NCBI RefSeq assembly: GCF_011516935.1
Contig: NZ_WOTF01000001.1
Coordinates: 558,001-622,000 of the forward strand
Length of the DNA stretch: 64,000 bases
Source of the DNA: Acetobacter farinalis
GTDB lineage: Bacteria; Pseudomonadota; Alphaproteobacteria; Acetobacterales; Acetobacteraceae
Direction of reading: 5' to 3'
The notes beneath the pieces are model-generated. The model made no database searches and had not been told where the DNA came from. It saw only the letters and a list, made by a program, of their open reading frames with translations. Numbering within the stretch: the stretch's first letter is position 1; each line of letters begins with the position of its first letter. The position numbers and the translations under genes are program-made. This document shows, piece by piece, positions 29,011 to 38,218 of this stretch.

Positions 29011-30419
29011 TGGCATTTCTGCACACGTTCAACCCGACCAGTCTGCGCGAATATGATATTCGCGGGATTGTCGGGGAGACCCTGACGGCTGAGGATGCTT
29101 ATGCCATCGGGCGGACATTTGGCAGTGTTGTCAGCCGCCGTGGCGGCAGGACCGTTGTCACGGGGTATGATGGCCGCCTCTCTTCGCCAGAGCTTGAAAA
29201 AGCTCTGGTTGAAGGGCTTCTTGCCTGCGGGGTGCGTGTTGTGCGGGTAGGCTGCGGGCCTACGCCCATGCTGTATTTTGCCTCGGCCACCCTGGAAGCC
29301 GATGGGGCTGTCATGGTGACAGGCAGCCACAATCCCGCAGCCTATAACGGCTTCAAGATGGTCCTTGGCGGCAAGCCGTTTTTCGGGCCGCAAATTCAGG
29401 AATTGGGCACGCTCGCCAGAACTGGCGATGTGGTGCCGGATACACAAGGTGCGGTGCGCGGGCTTGATCTGCGGGCGGAGTATGTCCGCCGTCTGCTGCA
29501 CGACTGGGATGGCGGCGAAAAACCCCTGAAAATTGTGTGGGACAACGGCAATAGTGCTGCCGGTGAGGTTCTGCAAAAGCTGGTGGCCGGGCTGCCGGGT
29601 GAGCATCATATTCTGAATGGCGCGATTGATGGCCATTTTCCCGCTCACCATCCGGACCCGACGGTAGCGAAAAACCTTGAGCAACTGATTGCTGAAGTCC
29701 GCGCGCGGAAGGCGGATCTCGGCCTTGCGTTCGACGGGGATGCAGACCGGATTGGCGTGGTGGATGATCAGGGAGAGATCCTCTGGGGGGATCAGATTCT
29801 TGTGTTGCTTGCGCGGGATGTTCTGAAAACGCACCCGGGCGCCACAATCATTGCCGATGCCAAAGCCAGTCAGGTTTTGTTTTCAGAAGTTCAGAAGGCG
29901 GGTGGCGTGCCGCTCATGTGGCGCACGGGGCATTCGCTCATCAAAACAAAAATGGCCGAAACCGGTTCTCCGCTGGCCGGAGAGATGTCGGGCCACATTT
30001 TCTTTGCCGATAAATGGTATGGCTTTGATGATGCCCTGTATGCCGCTGTCAGGCTTCTGGGCCTTCTGGCCCGTCAGGACACGCCTCTTTCCGCATTGCG
30101 AGAGGCTTTGCCCCGCACGGTCTCAACCCCGGAAGTGCGCTTTGATTGTGATGATACACACAAGTTCAAGGTGATTGAGAGCATTGCGGCCCGGCTGCGG
30201 CATGAGGGGGCGGATGTTTCTGAAATTGACGGGGTGCGTGTCACCACGCCCGATGGCTGGTGGCTGCTGCGTGCGTCCAACACGCAGGCGGTTCTGGTTG
30301 CGCGGGCGGAAGGCGCGGATGCTGCGGCCCTTGAGCGCCTGAAGCAGGCTGTTGTCGCGCGACTGGCGCAGGCGGGTGTGGCGGCACCGGATTTTTCAGG
30401 CAACAACGCAGGCCACTGA
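29010..30419 (+). CDS. Phosphomannomutase/phosphoglucomutase
   Basis: This 469-residue alpha-D-phosphohexomutase has the phosphoserine loop VTGSHNPAAYNG (about residues 94-105), the metal-binding DGDADRIGV segment, a sugar-specificity GEMSGHIFF motif and the C-terminal phosphate-binding RASNTQ. The GEMSGH form fits bifunctional PMM/PGM enzymes of the AlgC/PgmG kind. Linked to galU, it most likely supplies glucose 1-phosphate for UDP-glucose and also mannose 1-phosphate. Confidence 0.92.
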   Translation: MAFLHTFNPTSLREYDIRGIVGETLTAEDAYAIGRTFGSVVSRRGGRTVVTGYDGRLSSPELEKALVEGLLACGVRVVRVGCGPTPMLYFASATLEADGAVMVTGSHNPAAYNGFKMVLGGKPFFGPQIQELGTLARTGDVVPDTQGAVRGLDLRAEYVRRLLHDWDGGEKPLKIVWDNGNSAAGEVLQKLVAGLPGEHHILNGAIDGHFPAHHPDPTVAKNLEQLIAEVRARKADLGLAFDGDADRIGVVDDQGEILWGDQILVLLARDVLKTHPGATIIADAKASQVLFSEVQKAGGVPLMWRTGHSLIKTKMAETGSPLAGEMSGHIFFADKWYGFDDALYAAVRLLGLLARQDTPLSALREALPRTVSTPEVRFDCDDTHKFKVIESIAARLRHEGADVSEIDGVRVTTPDGWWLLRASNTQAVLVARAEGADAAALERLKQAVVARLAQAGVAAPDFSGNNAGH

Positions 30420-30458
30420 GGCCTGCCCTGATCAAGGCGGTTGGGCGCCAAGGCTGAT

Positions 30459-30490
30459 GATGCAGGGTGAAGCAGGGCTGAACCTGCATC
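30459..30490 (+). terminator. Hairpin after the phosphohexomutase gene
   Basis: GATGCAGG and CCTGCATC form an 8-bp stem around a 16-nt loop, 40 bp after the stop. There is no clear T tract, so its role as terminator is uncertain. Confidence 0.35.
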
Positions 30491-30561
30491 GTCATGCACA
30501 AATGCGGATATTTTCCTTGCGGCGTTCTTGAAGTTTACCAGATGGATGGCCACTTTGGGCT

Positions 30562-30590
30562 TCGACAAAATGTTTCCCTCCGACTATATA
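30562..30590 (+). promoter_or_regulatory. Candidate moaA promoter
   Basis: TCGACA and TATATA are separated by 17 bp, close to the consensus. Transcription would start around 30597, within a few bases of the moaA ATG at 30599, which would give a leaderless or near-leaderless mRNA. Confidence 0.45.
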
Positions 30591-30598
30591 GAGGACCT

Positions 30599-31615
30599 AT
30601 GTCGTCCTGTTTAGTGGACCCTGCGGGGCGCCGCGTCTCTTATCTTCGCGTTTCGGTCACGGACCGATGTGACATGCGGTGCACGTACTGCATGTCCGAA
30701 CGCATGACCTTTCTGCCACGTGCCGATGTTCTGGATTTTGAAGAACTGCTCCGGCTGTGCAGGGTTTTTGTCAAACACGGTGTCAAACGCTTGCGGATAA
30801 CCGGGGGAGAGCCTCTGGTGCGCCGGGATATCGGCCCGTTTTTTGAAGCGCTGGGGGAATGGCTGCATCACCCGGAGCAGGCTGGTTCGCTGGAAGAACT
30901 CACGCTGACAACCAATGGCAGCAGGCTGGCTTTGTATGCGCAGACCTTGTTTCAGGCCGGGGTGAGGCGGGTCAATGTCAGTCTGGATACGCTGGATGAA
31001 GAGCGTTTTGCCACCATTACCCGCCGGGGCAAGCTTGCCGCCACGCTGGAAGGCATACAGGCGGCGCGGGATGTGGGCATGGCTGTGCGGGTTAATGCCG
31101 TGGCCATGGCGGGCGTGAATGATGATGAATTTGATGCCATGCTTGCATGGTGCGGCAAGGTTGGCGCGGATCTGTGCCTGATTGAAACCATGCCAATGGG
31201 CGATACGGGGGAGGACCGGACAGCCCGTTATCTCCCGTTGTCAGAGGTCAAGGCTGATCTCGCCAGACGCTGGACGCTGGAACCGCTGGCCGAGCGTTCA
31301 GCCGGTCCGGCGCGCTACATGCGCGTAGGGGAGACGGGCCAGCGGATCGGGTTTATCACACCGATGAGCCACAATTTCTGCGCCACCTGCAACCGTGTGC
31401 GTCTCTCCTGCACTGGCCAGCTTTATACCTGCCTCGGGCATGAAGACGGAATGGACCTGCGGGCCATCCTGCGTTCCGGCGGGGATGATGCCGCCCTGCT
31501 TGCAGGCATACAGGCGGCTCTGGACCGCAAGCCAACCGGCCATGATTTCCAGCTTGGAGCGAAGCCGGGTGAGGTGTCCGGCCCTGTCCGCCATATGAGT
31601 GTCACGGGCGGTTAA
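30599..31615 (+). CDS. moaA: GTP 3',8-cyclase MoaA
   Basis: MoaA is the radical-SAM enzyme that begins molybdenum cofactor synthesis from GTP. The 338-residue protein has the radical-SAM cysteines C24, C28 and C31 (CDMRCTYC), the SAM-binding GGEP motif, a second iron-sulfur site in CATCNRVRLSC, and the required C-terminal Gly-Gly. The ATG at 30599 is chosen because it fits the MoaA N-terminus; in-frame upstream starts (from 30494) would add about 35 residues not typical of the family. Its stop lies in a TTAA shared with the convergent methyltransferase gene. Confidence 0.95.
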   Translation: MSSCLVDPAGRRVSYLRVSVTDRCDMRCTYCMSERMTFLPRADVLDFEELLRLCRVFVKHGVKRLRITGGEPLVRRDIGPFFEALGEWLHHPEQAGSLEELTLTTNGSRLALYAQTLFQAGVRRVNVSLDTLDEERFATITRRGKLAATLEGIQAARDVGMAVRVNAVAMAGVNDDEFDAMLAWCGKVGADLCLIETMPMGDTGEDRTARYLPLSEVKADLARRWTLEPLAERSAGPARYMRVGETGQRIGFITPMSHNFCATCNRVRLSCTGQLYTCLGHEDGMDLRAILRSGGDDAALLAGIQAALDRKPTGHDFQLGAKPGEVSGPVRHMSVTGG

Positions 31616-32508
31616 GGGGCTGATTTTTCGGAAGATGTGTCGGCCACAGTGCCCGTCTCTGCCAGAGCCGTTTCCAGCGCGTGTGTGAACGCTCCGGGTT
31701 TGAGGGGCTGCTGCTGGTTTGGAGAGGGCGCCCATCCTGTCAGGATCGCCATATGGAGCGGCATGGGCAATGCGCCCTCAGCATCCGGGGCGAGGTCCGC
31801 CGCCGCGGCGGCGAACAGCATGCGGGGTGAAAAGGTGCGGGCCCGCAGTGCCAGCGCATTGTTTTCCCCGGCGGCGCGCAGATCTTTCAGAAGAGCGGTG
31901 ACAGTGCGGTAACGCAGATCAAGAACTTCCGTATCCACAACAGGCAGCGCGAACCCCGCACGCTGGAGCAGATGGGCGCAGCTCTGTTGGGTTGGCAGGG
32001 GCGAGACATGGGGTGAGACGCCATCACACAAGGCCAGCTCAGCATAATCCAGCGCCTGCTTAAGCGGGCGGAGCGTTGGCAGGACGGGCATGCTGGCAAG
32101 GAAAAGCCCGTCTGGCTTCAGAATTCGGCAAATCTGGCTGAGGGCACCGGGGAGGTCATTAATCCAGTGCAGGGAGAGGCTGGCTGTGACCAGATCAAAA
32201 CTGTGGGGCGCGAAGGGCAGGGCCTCTTCCGTCGCACAGAGCGCCGGGGGAGGGGCGGATGCGGCCAGGGCAGGAGAAAAATCGCTCGATATGACAGGAA
32301 TGCCCCGTGCGGTAAGACGCGCCGCCACGACACCACGCCCGCCCAGATCCAGAGCAGAGGTAAAACGCCGGGTGACATCGTCCAGCCGGTCCATCAGAAT
32401 ATCCGCGGCGGTCTCCAGAATGGGCATGACTGTGGTGTGCAGTCCGGCCGAGCGGGTTCTGTGTGCTTTGACAGCCTTGCGGTCAAAAATGATGGGGGCA
32501 TCATTCAT
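31612..32508 (-). CDS. NDUFAF5/BioC-like SAM-dependent methyltransferase
   Basis: The 298-residue protein has a class I methyltransferase fold: SALDLGGRGVVAARL (motif I, with Gly-Gly rather than GxGxG), FDLVTASLSLHWINDLPGAL (post-motif) and a Pro-rich C-terminal part. The N-terminal FDRKAVKAHRTRSA segment resembles the family of NDUFAF5, a complex I arginine-modifying factor, as found in many alphaproteobacteria. It is not the biotin BioC, which is fused to BioD in this genome. The ATG at 32508 is preferred; the open frame upstream is Pro- and His-rich without homology. Divergent from comF. Confidence 0.8.
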   Translation of the reverse strand: MNDAPIIFDRKAVKAHRTRSAGLHTTVMPILETAADILMDRLDDVTRRFTSALDLGGRGVVAARLTARGIPVISSDFSPALAASAPPPALCATEEALPFAPHSFDLVTASLSLHWINDLPGALSQICRILKPDGLFLASMPVLPTLRPLKQALDYAELALCDGVSPHVSPLPTQQSCAHLLQRAGFALPVVDTEVLDLRYRTVTALLKDLRAAGENNALALRARTFSPRMLFAAAAADLAPDAEGALPMPLHMAILTGWAPSPNQQQPLKPGAFTHALETALAETGTVADTSSEKSAP

Positions 32509-32585
32509 GGGGCGAAATCTGCGCGTTTCAGGCTGACTTGCCAAGGGGAAGGGGTTTGAAAACGTCTGATGCACGAGGCTTTGTG

Positions 32586-33371
32586 ATGATGTGGAAACAG
32601 GCGCGCAAGGCAGGGGGAGTGATGCTGGATGCGCTGTTTCCACCCTCCTGCCTGCTCTGCGGGGCGGATGTGGCGCAGGCGGGGCTTGTCTGTGCGGGGT
32701 GTTTTGGTCGGCTGCACCCGGTTGTGCCCCCCAGTTGTGATGGCTGTGCGATGCCACAGGTCGCGCAGGCGTACACGGGGGCGGAAGGGTTATGCCCGGC
32801 GTGTGAGCGGCATCACCCCCTCTGGGCGCGCGCCCGTGCGGCATTCGTTTATGATCAGGCCAGCCGCGATCTCATCCTGCAGTTGAAATATGCGGACAGG
32901 CTCGAAAATGCCCGGTTTCTGGCAAACAGGATGGTGCAGGCCGGGCAGGATATGCTGACACCCGGCAGTGTGCTGGTGCCTGTGCCCGTGCATCGGTGGC
33001 GGCTGATGCAGCGGCGCTATAATCAGGCCGCGGTTCTGGCGTGGGCAGTTGCGCGCAGGGCCGGGCTGCCCTGCGTGCCGGATGCGCTGGTGCGCCGCAA
33101 GGCGACATCCCGGCTGGCGGGATTTTCAGCGCGGGAACGGGAAGCCGAAATGGCGAACGCCATTGTCCTGCGTGCCAGCCGTGCGGCAGAAATTGCAGGG
33201 CGTTCTGTCGTGCTGGTGGATGATCTGCTGACAACGGGGGCCACAGCCACGGTCTGCACGCAGGTGCTGCTGGCTGCGGGGGCTGCGTCCGTCAGCCTTC
33301 TGGTTGCGGGAAGGGTGCCCGCGCAAAAAGAAGTTGATCTTGATTTTCCGCTCATGGAAACGAACTTCTAG
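32586..33371 (+). CDS. comF: ComF family phosphoribosyltransferase-like protein
   Basis: ComF proteins link DNA uptake machinery to single-strand DNA handling in competent species; elsewhere their role is open. The 261-residue protein has an N-terminal zinc-finger region with CLLC, CAGC, CDGC and CPAC pairs, followed by a phosphoribosyltransferase domain with the pyrophosphate-binding VVLVDDLLTTGAT. The ATG at 32586 follows a GAGG site at good spacing. Glutaredoxin and DUF1178 genes follow on the same strand. Confidence 0.87.
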   Translation: MMWKQARKAGGVMLDALFPPSCLLCGADVAQAGLVCAGCFGRLHPVVPPSCDGCAMPQVAQAYTGAEGLCPACERHHPLWARARAAFVYDQASRDLILQLKYADRLENARFLANRMVQAGQDMLTPGSVLVPVPVHRWRLMQRRYNQAAVLAWAVARRAGLPCVPDALVRRKATSRLAGFSAREREAEMANAIVLRASRAAEIAGRSVVLVDDLLTTGATATVCTQVLLAAGAASVSLLVAGRVPAQKEVDLDFPLMETNF

Positions 33372-33467
33372 AAGCTGATGCGTGCCAGTCGTGCATGCAT
33401 CATGAACAGTCGGGCCATGTGGAGCAGTCGGCCCCATGGTCCAGCAAGAGTGAAGGAGCGCAGCGCA

Positions 33468-33731
33468 ATGCCTGCAATAGAGATTTATACGCAGCCCGGT
33501 TGCCCGTATTGCATCCGGGCGGTCCGGCTGCTTGAGAGCAAGAATGTGCCGTTTCAGGAAATCAATGCGCCGCGAGGCACGCCAGAGCGTGAGCAGGCTT
33601 ATGAGCGTTCTGGTGGCGGGACAACCGTGCCCCAGATTTTTGTGGATGGGCGCTCTCTGGGCGGCTGTGATGATCTGATGCGTATGGAGCGGCAGGGCAC
33701 GCTTGATTCCGTTCTCGGGCTGGCAGCCTGA
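33468..33731 (+). CDS. grxC: Glutaredoxin 3
   Basis: The 87-residue protein has the dithiol active site CPYC (C12-C15) and the glutathione-binding TTVPQIFVDG and GGCDDL segments. It reduces disulfides using glutathione. The ATG at 33468 follows a strong AAGGAG site. It fits between comF and the DUF1178 gene, as in many alphaproteobacteria. Confidence 0.95.
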   Translation: MPAIEIYTQPGCPYCIRAVRLLESKNVPFQEINAPRGTPEREQAYERSGGGTTVPQIFVDGRSLGGCDDLMRMERQGTLDSVLGLAA

Positions 33732-33747
33732 TGGAAGCGTGCCGGGC

Positions 33748-34215
33748 ATGATCTGTTATCGCCTGCGGTGCGGCAGGGGGCATGAGTTTGAAGGCTGGTA
33801 CCGGAACAGTGCGACATTCGCGCAGTTGCAGGCTGATGGCTTTCTCTCCTGCCCGGAATGTGGCCATGCGGACATCCAGCAGGCACTGATGGCTCCCGCC
33901 ATTGCCAAGGGGCGGGAGGTTTCTGCCCCTGCACCGCAGGACGCAGCGCCGCCGGCGGGCATGGTGAAGGACCAGCCCGGCAGGCCGGTTCTGCCTGATC
34001 AGCTTGTGGCTGCCTTGCAGAAAATGCGACAGGTGGTGGAAGAGCGATGCGAAAATGTGGAAAATCGCTTTGCGGAAGAAGCCTTGCGCATTCACCACAA
34101 GGAAGCCCCCGAGCGCGGTATTTACGGCCATGCCTCAGAAGAAGAGCGGATCATGCTGGAAGAGGAAGGCGTGGATGTGCTGAGTATTCCATGGGTTCGC
34201 CCCGCCGATTCCTGA
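33748..34215 (+). CDS. DUF1178 family protein
   Basis: The 155-residue protein begins MICYRLRCGRGHEFEGWYRN and has a cysteine pair CPECGH near residue 34, matching DUF1178 proteins of proteobacteria with a possible small metal site. The C-terminal part (HKEAPERGIYGHASEEE) is also family-like. Function is unknown. The ATG at 33748 is chosen because family members start with this M-I-x-Y-x-L-x-C motif; the ribosome site is weak, so coupling to grxC (stop 16 bp earlier) is possible. Confidence 0.85.
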   Translation: MICYRLRCGRGHEFEGWYRNSATFAQLQADGFLSCPECGHADIQQALMAPAIAKGREVSAPAPQDAAPPAGMVKDQPGRPVLPDQLVAALQKMRQVVEERCENVENRFAEEALRIHHKEAPERGIYGHASEEERIMLEEEGVDVLSIPWVRPADS

Positions 34216-34285
34216 GTGTTGAAGGGGGTGCGGGAACGTGGCATGACCACCTGCTGGTTCCGGCCTGAAGAGGGAGAAGAGCTGC

Positions 34286-34756
34286 GTGACGATCAAGACC
34301 GCGTGGACTGCGTCGCTTTTTGGCGCGTTTCTGCTCAGTGCTTCAATCCCGGCGTCAGGCCAGACGAAAGCGGGCACACAGGAAAGTGCCTTCATGGGCT
34401 ACTGGCTCAGCCAGGGGCATGATGGCGTTTTCCGGATCGGCAAGTGCGGAGAGACAGTCTGCGGGCAGCTTGTCGGGCTGAGTTATCAGGGTGATGATGT
34501 GCCCAGAGACTATAAGGGCCGCTCTGAATGCGGCCTTCAGATGCTGACTGATTTCCGCCAGTCGTCTGATGATGGATCACGTTGGAACGGAAAGATTCTC
34601 GATCCGGATAGCGGGCGTGTCTATCAGGCCCAGATATGGTCTCCCCAGAAAGATGTTCTCAAGTTGAGAGGCTATATAGGTCTGCCACTTTTTGGTGAAA
34701 CACAGACATGGACACGGTATAGAGGAACATTGGGGCCTGTTTGCAAGATGCCCTGA
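34286..34756 (+). CDS. DUF2147 family secreted protein
   Basis: The 156-residue protein has a signal peptide (hydrophobic segment ending SIPASGQ) and a mature part of DUF2147 type: GYWLSQGHDGVFRIGKCG, CGQLVGLS and a C-terminal RYRGTLGPVCK. Cysteines may form disulfides in the periplasm. Family function is unknown. Starts with GTG behind GAGGGAG. The lactonase follows 26 bp later. Confidence 0.87.
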   Translation: MTIKTAWTASLFGAFLLSASIPASGQTKAGTQESAFMGYWLSQGHDGVFRIGKCGETVCGQLVGLSYQGDDVPRDYKGRSECGLQMLTDFRQSSDDGSRWNGKILDPDSGRVYQAQIWSPQKDVLKLRGYIGLPLFGETQTWTRYRGTLGPVCKMP

Positions 34757-34782
34757 AATAAAAAGAACAAGGCGATGACAGC

Positions 34783-36063
34783 ATGACACACTCCTTTTCC
34801 CGCCGTGCTTTTGGGCTGGGTAGTTTTGCAGGGGCTTTGACTGTAGCGGGACTGCCCGCGCAGGCAGCGGATGACACAGCAAAGGCGCCCTCCCAGGATG
34901 CAACACCAACAGGGCGGACCATCTGCTACGTTGGGGGATACACGAAGCATGGGCCGCCCGGCGGGAATGGGGACGGGATCAGCGTTTTCGAGATGAACCA
35001 GAAAACGGGCATCCTTACGCATCAGACAACGTTTACGGATATTGCCAGCCCCTCTTACATCACGCTTTCTCCTGACCGCCGCTTTCTTTACGCCGTCAAT
35101 GAAATCAGTGATTTCGACACGACGCACAGCGGAGCCGTAACGGCGTTCAAGGTGGATCAGGCAACCGGTGGCCTTACAAAGCTTAATACCGTGGCGTCAG
35201 GTGGTGCAGACCCGGCGCATCTGAGCGTTCACCCCTCTGGCCGGTTTGTCATGGTGGCCAACTATACTGGCGGCACCGTGGGGATCCTGCATGTGATGGC
35301 GGATGGCTCTCTGGGGCGGATGGTTGACCTTATTCACAATTCCGGTCCGCGCATGCCGGACAGGGCGGCTGATAATCCGCCCGGCAATTTTGCAATCAGT
35401 GATCATTCTTCCGCGCATCCGCACATGGTGAAGACTGATCCGGGCGGCAAGTTTGTGCTGGTGATGGATGCCGGGTTGGACCGCGTGTATGTCTGGACCA
35501 TCAATCTTGAGACCGGCAAGCTCACTCCTGCCGCAGTACCTTTCACGACCATGACGCCGGGCTCCGCACCGCGCCACTATGTTTTCGGGGCGGATGGGCG
35601 GAAGCTTTATCTGCTGTGTGAGCAGGACTCCAAGGTTGTTGTGGCGGATTTTGACCCCCGCACCGGCAATATCGCCCCAAAGCAGACTGTGAGCACTGTT
35701 ACCGCGCACTTCCGTGGCAGCACGCTGGCTGCGGGGATTGTCCTCTCACCAGACGGGCGTTTCCTGTACGCCTCAAACCGTCTGGGGGATTCTCTGGCAG
35801 TCTTTCAGGTTGCAAAAGACGGCAGCCTGACTCTGGTGGATGAAATCTGGACCCATGCCGATTATGGCCGATCCCTTATGTTCGATCCGTCTGGCAGCTA
35901 TCTGTATGTTGCAAACCAGAGAAGTGATTCGATCACATCTTTCCGTGTGGACAAAACCACGGGCAAGATCAGTTTCACATGGGACTTCACACCGATTGGA
36001 AGCCCCACCTGTTTCGAATTCCTGACGATTCCGGCAGATCCGGCGGGCGTCAGCCCTTCCTGA
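34783..36063 (+). CDS. Tat-exported lactonase of the YbhE/Pgl beta-propeller family
   Basis: The 426-residue protein has repeated blade motifs (SPDRRFLYAVNE, HPSGRFVMVANY, DPGGKFVLVMDAG, SPDGRFLYASNR, DPSGSYLYVANQ) of a seven-bladed propeller as in the 6-phosphogluconolactonase YbhE family. In contrast to cytosolic YbhE, it begins SRRAFGLGSFAGALTVAG and ends the leader with PAQA, a twin-arginine signal. It therefore acts in the periplasm, where glucose dehydrogenase of acetic acid bacteria releases glucono-1,5-lactone; that is the likely substrate class. Overlaps the convergent ubiG by 14 bp. Confidence 0.85.
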   Translation: MTHSFSRRAFGLGSFAGALTVAGLPAQAADDTAKAPSQDATPTGRTICYVGGYTKHGPPGGNGDGISVFEMNQKTGILTHQTTFTDIASPSYITLSPDRRFLYAVNEISDFDTTHSGAVTAFKVDQATGGLTKLNTVASGGADPAHLSVHPSGRFVMVANYTGGTVGILHVMADGSLGRMVDLIHNSGPRMPDRAADNPPGNFAISDHSSAHPHMVKTDPGGKFVLVMDAGLDRVYVWTINLETGKLTPAAVPFTTMTPGSAPRHYVFGADGRKLYLLCEQDSKVVVADFDPRTGNIAPKQTVSTVTAHFRGSTLAAGIVLSPDGRFLYASNRLGDSLAVFQVAKDGSLTLVDEIWTHADYGRSLMFDPSGSYLYVANQRSDSITSFRVDKTTGKISFTWDFTPIGSPTCFEFLTIPADPAGVSPS

Positions 36064-36790
36064 AGGCGGCGATATAATTCACGCTCAGATCCCGGCTCTC
36101 TTTCCACCCGGAAAGAGAGGGGGTCATGCCGGCAATGGCCTGAATGCGCAGGTTGGCCGCTCTGGCAAAGCGGCCAAGCTCCGCCGGGGTGAGGAACTTG
36201 CGCCATTCATGCGTGCCAATGGGCAGCAGGCGCAGGACATATTCCGCACCGATCTTGCCAACGGCCAGAGACCGCAAGGTGCGGTTCATGGTGGAGACAA
36301 TCACGACCCCACCCGGCTCAACCAGATCAGCAAGCATGGACATAAATACTTCAGGATCAGTCACATGTTCGATGATTTCGAGAGCCACCACAACATCAAA
36401 CCGCACCGTTTCAGCCACCAGCTCCTCGGCGCTGCCAACCCGGTAAGCCAGTGTGCCGGCCCCTTCCGGCAGGGGGTGGGTCTCAAGGTGCGTGCGGGCG
36501 GCTGAAATGCCATCGGCGGAGGCGTCCAGCCCCAGAACATCATGGCCTGTTTTTGCCAGCGCTTCACTGGCCAGGCCAGCACCACACCCGATATCCAGCA
36601 CACGCACCCGGCGTGTTGTGCGGCCCCGCAGGGGAAAGTGGCGGCAGGCCCAGTCAATGCGCAGCGCGTTCATGGCGTGCAGTGGGCGCATTGGGCCGGT
36701 CGGGTCCCACCACTGGTCGGCCAGCGCGCTGAAGCGGGCGATTTCTTCAGGAGAAACGGAGGACGCAGCGTCTCGGCTGGAGGGATGCAT
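36050..36790 (-). CDS. ubiG: Ubiquinone biosynthesis O-methyltransferase UbiG
   Basis: UbiG carries out both O-methylations in ubiquinone synthesis. The 246-residue protein has the family N-terminus FSALADQWWDPTGPMRPLH, SAM motif LDIGCGAGLASEALA, and VVALEIIEHVTDP. The ATG at 36790 has an AGGA site upstream. It is divergent from lysC, as often in alphaproteobacteria. Ubiquinone is the main electron acceptor of the periplasmic dehydrogenases of acetic acid bacteria. Confidence 0.95.
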   Translation of the reverse strand: MHPSSRDAASSVSPEEIARFSALADQWWDPTGPMRPLHAMNALRIDWACRHFPLRGRTTRRVRVLDIGCGAGLASEALAKTGHDVLGLDASADGISAARTHLETHPLPEGAGTLAYRVGSAEELVAETVRFDVVVALEIIEHVTDPEVFMSMLADLVEPGGVVIVSTMNRTLRSLAVGKIGAEYVLRLLPIGTHEWRKFLTPAELGRFARAANLRIQAIAGMTPSLSGWKESRDLSVNYIAAFRKG

Positions 36791-36964
36791 GGAACAAATT
36801 CCTTTCCTGCTGATCTCCCCCGCTGGACGAGAGGGGGCCGGGAAGGGTATGTGACGCGCCTTGTGCAGCTTCGCAACTGTCCTCTTGCGCTTTCTCTGGT
36901 GCTGTGGCGTGGGTGATGTGCAGAAAACGGTGTGTTTGCAGCCAGTCTGGTGGAGAAAAAAATT

Positions 36965-38218
36965 ATGCCCGGTTCCGTCCCTCGGATCGTCATGAAGTTC
37001 GGTGGAACATCCGTGGGGGATCTTGAGCGCATCAAGGCCGTGGCCGAGCGTGTGAAAAAGCAGAAGGACGCCGGCTGTGACGTGCTGGTGGTTGTCTCCG
37101 CCATGGCCGGGGAAACCAACAAGCTTGTCGGCTATTGTGACGCGCTGTCTGACCTGCATGATGCCCGGGAATATGATTCCATTGTGGCCACAGGTGAGCA
37201 GGTGACCAGCGGGCTGCTGGCTATTGCGCTGCAGAAGATTGGCGTGGCGGCCCGATCCTTTGCCGGCTGGCAGGTGCCGATCCGGACCGATTCGGTGCAT
37301 GGCAAGGCCAGTCTGGACACCATTGATGGTGAACGCCTTCTGGGGTGTATGGCTGAAGGCATTGTTCCCGTTGTTGCCGGGTTTCAGGGGGTGGGGCCGG
37401 ATGGGCGTGTGACAACGCTGGGGCGCGGTGGCTCCGATACATCCGCCGTGGCCCTTGCCGCCGCCATCCGGGCTGACAGATGTGATATTTATACCGATGT
37501 GGACGGGATCTACACGACAGACCCGCGCATAGTGGCAAAAGCCCGCAAGCTTGAAAAAATCACGTATGAGGAAATGCTTGAGCTTGCTTCTGTAGGCGCC
37601 CGGGTGCTGCAGACGCGCAGCGTTGGTCTGGCAATGCGGGAGCGGGTGCGCGTTCAGGTACTTTCAAGCTTTGAGGATGGCCCTGCGCTGGTTGAGGGTG
37701 AACTTCCCGGCTCTCTTGTGGTGGATGAGGACGAAATCGTGGAAAAAAAACTGGTTACCGGCATTGCCTACTCCCGTGACGAAGCAAAGCTGTCGGTAAG
37801 GCGCATTCCTGATCGTCCGGGTATTGCCGCGGCCATTTTTGGCCCGCTGAGCGAAGCCAACGTGAATGTGGATATGATTGTGCAGAGCACCGGGGCTGAT
37901 GGAACGACGAACATGACGTTCACCACCAGCAAGAGCGATCTGCCGCGCGCCATCAGCACGCTGGAATCCATGCGGCATGCCGTGCAGTATGAAGAGCTGG
38001 CAACCGATGCGGATGTCGTGAAAATCAGCGTGGTCGGCACCGGCATGCGCTCTCACACCGGTGTGGCGGCAACCATGTTCCGCACGCTGTCCGAACGCTC
38101 CATCAATATTCAGGTGATTTCCACCAGCGAGATCAAGGTCTCTGTTCTGGTTTCCGCCGAGTATGCGGAACTTGCCGTGCGCGCCCTGCATACTGCGTAT
38201 GGACTGGATGATGTCTGA
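36965..38218 (+). CDS. lysC: Aspartokinase
   Basis: Aspartokinase starts synthesis of lysine, threonine, methionine and diaminopimelate. The 417-residue protein has the kinase motif VMKFGGTSVGD, the substrate-binding TLGRGGSDTSAVALA, and two C-terminal ACT regulatory domains (about 265-415). The ATG at 36965 is placed 9 bp behind GGAG and fits the family N-terminus. There is no lysine-riboswitch-like leader in the 174 bp upstream, so feedback control is probably on the enzyme. Confidence 0.95.
   Translation: MPGSVPRIVMKFGGTSVGDLERIKAVAERVKKQKDAGCDVLVVVSAMAGETNKLVGYCDALSDLHDAREYDSIVATGEQVTSGLLAIALQKIGVAARSFAGWQVPIRTDSVHGKASLDTIDGERLLGCMAEGIVPVVAGFQGVGPDGRVTTLGRGGSDTSAVALAAAIRADRCDIYTDVDGIYTTDPRIVAKARKLEKITYEEMLELASVGARVLQTRSVGLAMRERVRVQVLSSFEDGPALVEGELPGSLVVDEDEIVEKKLVTGIAYSRDEAKLSVRRIPDRPGIAAAIFGPLSEANVNVDMIVQSTGADGTTNMTFTTSKSDLPRAISTLESMRHAVQYEELATDADVVKISVVGTGMRSHTGVAATMFRTLSERSINIQVISTSEIKVSVLVSAEYAELAVRALHTAYGLDDV

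Noticed and set aside
31612-32508. Second BioC for biotin synthesis
   Set aside because: Its motifs fit the NDUFAF5-like group better, and BioC is already present in the bioC-bioD fusion.
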